Origin: Lutraria lutraria | Lineage: Eukaryota > Mollusca > Bivalvia > Venerida > Mactridae | Assembly: GCA_964023205.1 (NCBI GenBank) | Contig: OZ026840.1 | Span: 30,012,064-30,076,063 of the forward strand | Length of the DNA: 64,000 bases | Direction: 5' to 3' | Shown here: one piece after another, positions 61,034 to 64,000 of the stretch | How positions within the stretch are numbered: the first letter of the stretch is position 1 | Layout: the number at the start of each line of letters is the position of its first letter | Translations under genes and position numbers: made by a program | The notes under the pieces: model-generated | Told to the model about the DNA's origin: nothing | The model's database searches: none | Seen by the model: only the letters and a program-made list of their open reading frames with translations

Positions 61034-61066
<33 letters not shown>

Positions 61067-61110
61067 GGGTGGCCCTGAGATAACCATTGCTGTCAAATGG
61101 TCGGATCGAT
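60965..61110 (+). mobile_element. SINE family 1 body with expanded (CT)14
   Basis: AAAAAGAGCCAGGAAAGCAT, CCTGGGTCTCCTGCATCTCC and GGGGTGGCCCTGAGATAACC match the family 1 body. The short CT run of other copies is a (CT)14 tract here (61,038-61,065). Confidence 0.65.
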
Positions 61111-61374
61111 GGTTAATTGTATTGTGCAATACTGTCGAAATCAACGACACGACACTGATGAAGTTCACGCACTAGTTGACACTGTTATAGCATTGGTAAA
61201 GATCAATTGGTAACGATTGCACATTGTCTGGCTGTAATGACGTGTCTGAAAGCTTTGGTGACTCATTAATACACACAGTAGATATAAATACAACCTTTGT
61301 GATAACCTAATGAAATAATCGAGACATACATTGTGTGGGTGCATTACAAGATGATTACATTTCTGTTGTTTAAA

Positions 61375-61500
61375 GGACCGTTCGACAGTTATTTCAGAGC
61401 CGACCAAGAGTAGGGGCAGATACGATACAGGAGAATCAGGCATTTATATCCATACTCCTCGAATAGTTCGAATAGTTTTCCTGGTTCGTCATCGAACCAC
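61375..61500 (-). mobile_element. SINE family 1 fragment, minus strand
   Basis: The inverse complement contains GAACCAGGAAAACTATTCGA and CTCCTGTATCG, then GGCTCTGAAATAACTGTCGA, the family 1 body in order. The head is missing. Confidence 0.55.
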
Positions 61501-63170
61501 CAATCACTCTTTTTACAGGAAAAAAACACAAGTTGAATTGATACTTTTGATTGCTTTCTTCACGTCCATTGTCATTCGTGTCCAAATTACATCTCTGCTG
61601 GTAGCTTACCTATGCAGTCTTCTCTGAGTTTTCCCGATCTTACGATACAACACAAATTTTATTCAATTATTTTTTTAATCTTTTTTTTATTTTTATTTTT
61701 TTGGTAATCAATGTTTGAACGAAAGCCCTGTCATACTTAACAACATTCTAGCGACACTAATGAGTTTTACCGAATCAAGATATAAACAAGATTAAAAAAA
61801 CGATAAATATCAGTATCAAAGGCGACAGGCAACTTGTAGAGCTAGTGTACGTTCAGTCAGATGGTGCAGCTAAGCATTCTATGACTTTTCTTCCAGAGAT
61901 GTAAATGAATTAAACGAGATACGTATTCCAGAAATAAGCAAATTTGAAGTGGCCATACTTACATTCAGTGCAAATGAGACAAAGCTCGACTGAACAATTG
62001 CAGGCAAGTATGAGTAATGGGACATTAAACTTACGTTACATGAATTATTAAACGATTCGAAGTACGATTTTGGCGCTTTCTCTAAGATGTTTAAAGGATA
62101 ATATCACTTTAACGTTTGAAAGAACGATTGTCGTACAAATTATGTCTGATCAACGCAAACAAATGTTCGAGGAAGGAGTGTAATTGAATCTGTGAACTGT
62201 ATATGTAAGACATTAGATATAATGACATGAAACTAATTCAAATTTGGTACATGACTTGGACATGTCAAAACGTACTTAATAGCACACAGTATTACGGTAA
62301 GAACAAACTCGTGTGTACATTTGCCCGTTCATCGTCCTGTTTTTGCACCAACTAAGTTTCTAACGTCAAATCCAAATTGAAATTGTATTTCCATGACATA
62401 AATGACACAATAAGGTTAGAATATGAGAATAACGCCTGTTGATGCGATGTAATAACTTCATACAGAGAACTCACTTAATATCTTATATTGCTAATAGTAT
62501 GGAATTCTCAGAGGTATTAGTCATGAGATAATATTCTTTATGAAATGTGTCATTTTCGTTAATTTATGTATACAACTTTATTGATAGTGTTTAATTCTGC
62601 AACATTAAATGTTAATACATAATTATATAAAAGCTGTAAATTTTTATTGCAAACCGCAATAGAATATCGTAAAATTCTTGTGTCATAGGTGTGTAGTAAT
62701 TATAGTAGTACAATAGTTATAAATCATTCATCAATCATACTAATCAAGAACAATAACCCTTTTCTAAAATATCACTTTTATTCCAAGTAACCTTCACAAG
62801 TCATCTTCACGATATCATAAATTTCACAAACGCGTGACTAGTTCTGCACGAGTTTTTTTGCCGCCACTCACCAGTCAGTATTCATATTCGTTAGATGCGG
62901 ACGCTTTTGTAGGTTTTGCTAGAAAACCTGCAGGTAAAATGAATTTAACCTTATTATTGTAATTTCCCTATTTCGTCTTTGTTTCATCATTTGAAAAGCT
63001 TTAATATATGCAAATGATATAAATAATATAATAATTCATTTGGTGACTTTATTTTGATAAAATTATTGTTTGTATACTTCTTTAATATTGTTCATAGCAA
63101 TTGCCATATTATATTGTTTAATTATGTTTATTTCATATAATTGTATATTTGAATGCTTGCAGATTTGAGA
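61501..63170. other. AT-rich stretch, one weak exon candidate
   Basis: A good acceptor (ATGACTTTTCTTCCAG) precedes a frame at 61,897-61,993 that reads DVNELNEIRIPEISKFEVAI and on to a TGA stop. It could be a last exon, but there is no poly(A) signal close by and no partner exon was found. Otherwise nothing is identifiable. Confidence 0.3.
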
Positions 63171-63252
63171 TTTGGCATTATTATACACACACACACCATA
63201 AAACTCGTTGTTATAATTACCCACCATGCCCAACTAAGAGCACCGGTGACAA

Positions 63253-63264
63253 TGGCGCCCAACG
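63253..63264 (+). other. LTR-retrotransposon primer-binding-site look-alike
   Basis: TGGCGCCCAACG, preceded by GGTGACAA, matches the start of a tRNA-Lys-type primer-binding site as found just after the 5' LTR of many Gypsy-like elements and retroviruses. The match ends after about 13 bases. The LTR start was not located, and gag would lie beyond the window. Confidence 0.3.
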
Positions 63265-64000
63265 TTTTCTACATGTGAGTTTTCGAATGGTTTCGTCGCA
63301 TCTTTAGAGTGTACACGTTCCAGTCTTCGACACGGTACCCAACGTGATAAGTGAGTTTATTTTATATTCCGGAATGAAAAAGTTGTTTTCAGGGCCCTGT
63401 TTAGCTAGCTAAGTGTATTATTATAACCGGTAACTTCACATATATTCAGGATTCCAGGATTTCGACGTTGGATCAGAACTTTGAACTGAAACTTGTGAGT
63501 TATTTATCTATTGTTGAACTATTTTTCATATACGTGAAAAACAAAGACACTTTATATTCATTTGTTGTTTATTGCACATGTTTTTGTAAGTTAATGAATT
63601 TGCATTATCTATTTCATTCAGTTATATATGTACTGTTTATTTGTTTAAGTATATACATTGATTTAATAACTATTGTAATACCTGCAGGGTCATTTTTCAT
63701 TGGTCCGCCCCATGTTTAAATATATCTATGTTATAAGTAAAGTTTATCTCCTATTCACACGTGTATAACACATGGTATCTAACCCGTGCATTCATTAACA
63801 TTCATTGAGCCATCACTCGGTAGAATTGTAGTTTATCGTATTATACTAGTATTGTGGTAGTACAACTACTTAGCAAGCGTTTCATTTAGATACATGTTTA
63901 AATTTGTGTTGTTACTTTTACAGGGTAAGTTATAGAAACGATTGTTGGATTCTAAATGCTTATGTTCGCAATTTAGATCTACTCTATCATTGTTTATGTA
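63265..64000. other. AT-rich right edge
   Basis: No supported gene was found. The short + frame at 63,468-63,719 is hydrophobic and AT-driven. If the preceding motif is a true primer-binding site, this would be the leader of an LTR retroelement. Confidence 0.3.

Noticed and set aside
60953..61168. Minus-strand ORF with a run of Arg-Glu
   Set aside because: It is a translation of the CT microsatellite within a SINE.

Overview
This is an AT-rich, intron-rich animal nuclear genome window. The spliced genes use GT-AG introns, AATAAA signals follow the stops, and tRNA-derived SINEs, non-LTR retrotransposon tails and MITE-like elements are abundant. Together with the expanded cytosolic sulfotransferase family and a Toll-receptor-like remnant, this points to a marine lophotrochozoan, most likely a bivalve mollusc. 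The species is not identified, and that placement is inference.

From 1 to about 43,375 the window is a tandem array of three diverged copies of a unit of about 15-16 kb. Each unit carries one seven-coding-exon cytosolic sulfotransferase (SULT) gene on the + strand. Unit A is cut by the window start, so only exons 5-7 are present (1634-3270). Unit B (about 11,881-26,940) has a complete gene at 12,617-19,245. Unit C (about 26,941-43,375) has a complete gene at 27,676-34,476. B and C both encode 294 residues and differ at five positions by my reading. A differs from B at six positions over the three shared exons. All splice sites and frames are intact, so all three look functional. The long spacers are non-coding and are themselves homologous between units, with unit-specific insertions, deletions and one abrupt switch in similarity. 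These record the order of events: A split from the B/C ancestor, a TAA-flanked MITE entered intron 5 of that ancestor, B and C duplicated, and later exchange or deletion reshaped the spacers.

From about 43,375 to 64,000 the sequence leaves the array. It holds a small ORF with a signal peptide (44,701-44,979), an orphan terminal-exon candidate with a poly(A) signal (52,903-53,078), a minus-strand Toll-like-receptor-like fragment (59,412-59,732), several SINE families, LINE 3' ends, a 41-bp minisatellite, microsatellites and a possible LTR-retrotransposon primer-binding site near the right edge. No confident multi-exon gene was found there.

The SULT proteins should transfer sulfate from PAPS to small acceptors in the cytosol. 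The catalytic His and the 3'-phosphate loop are kept, but three normally conserved PAPS-contact positions are changed. Substrates cannot be read from the sequence.
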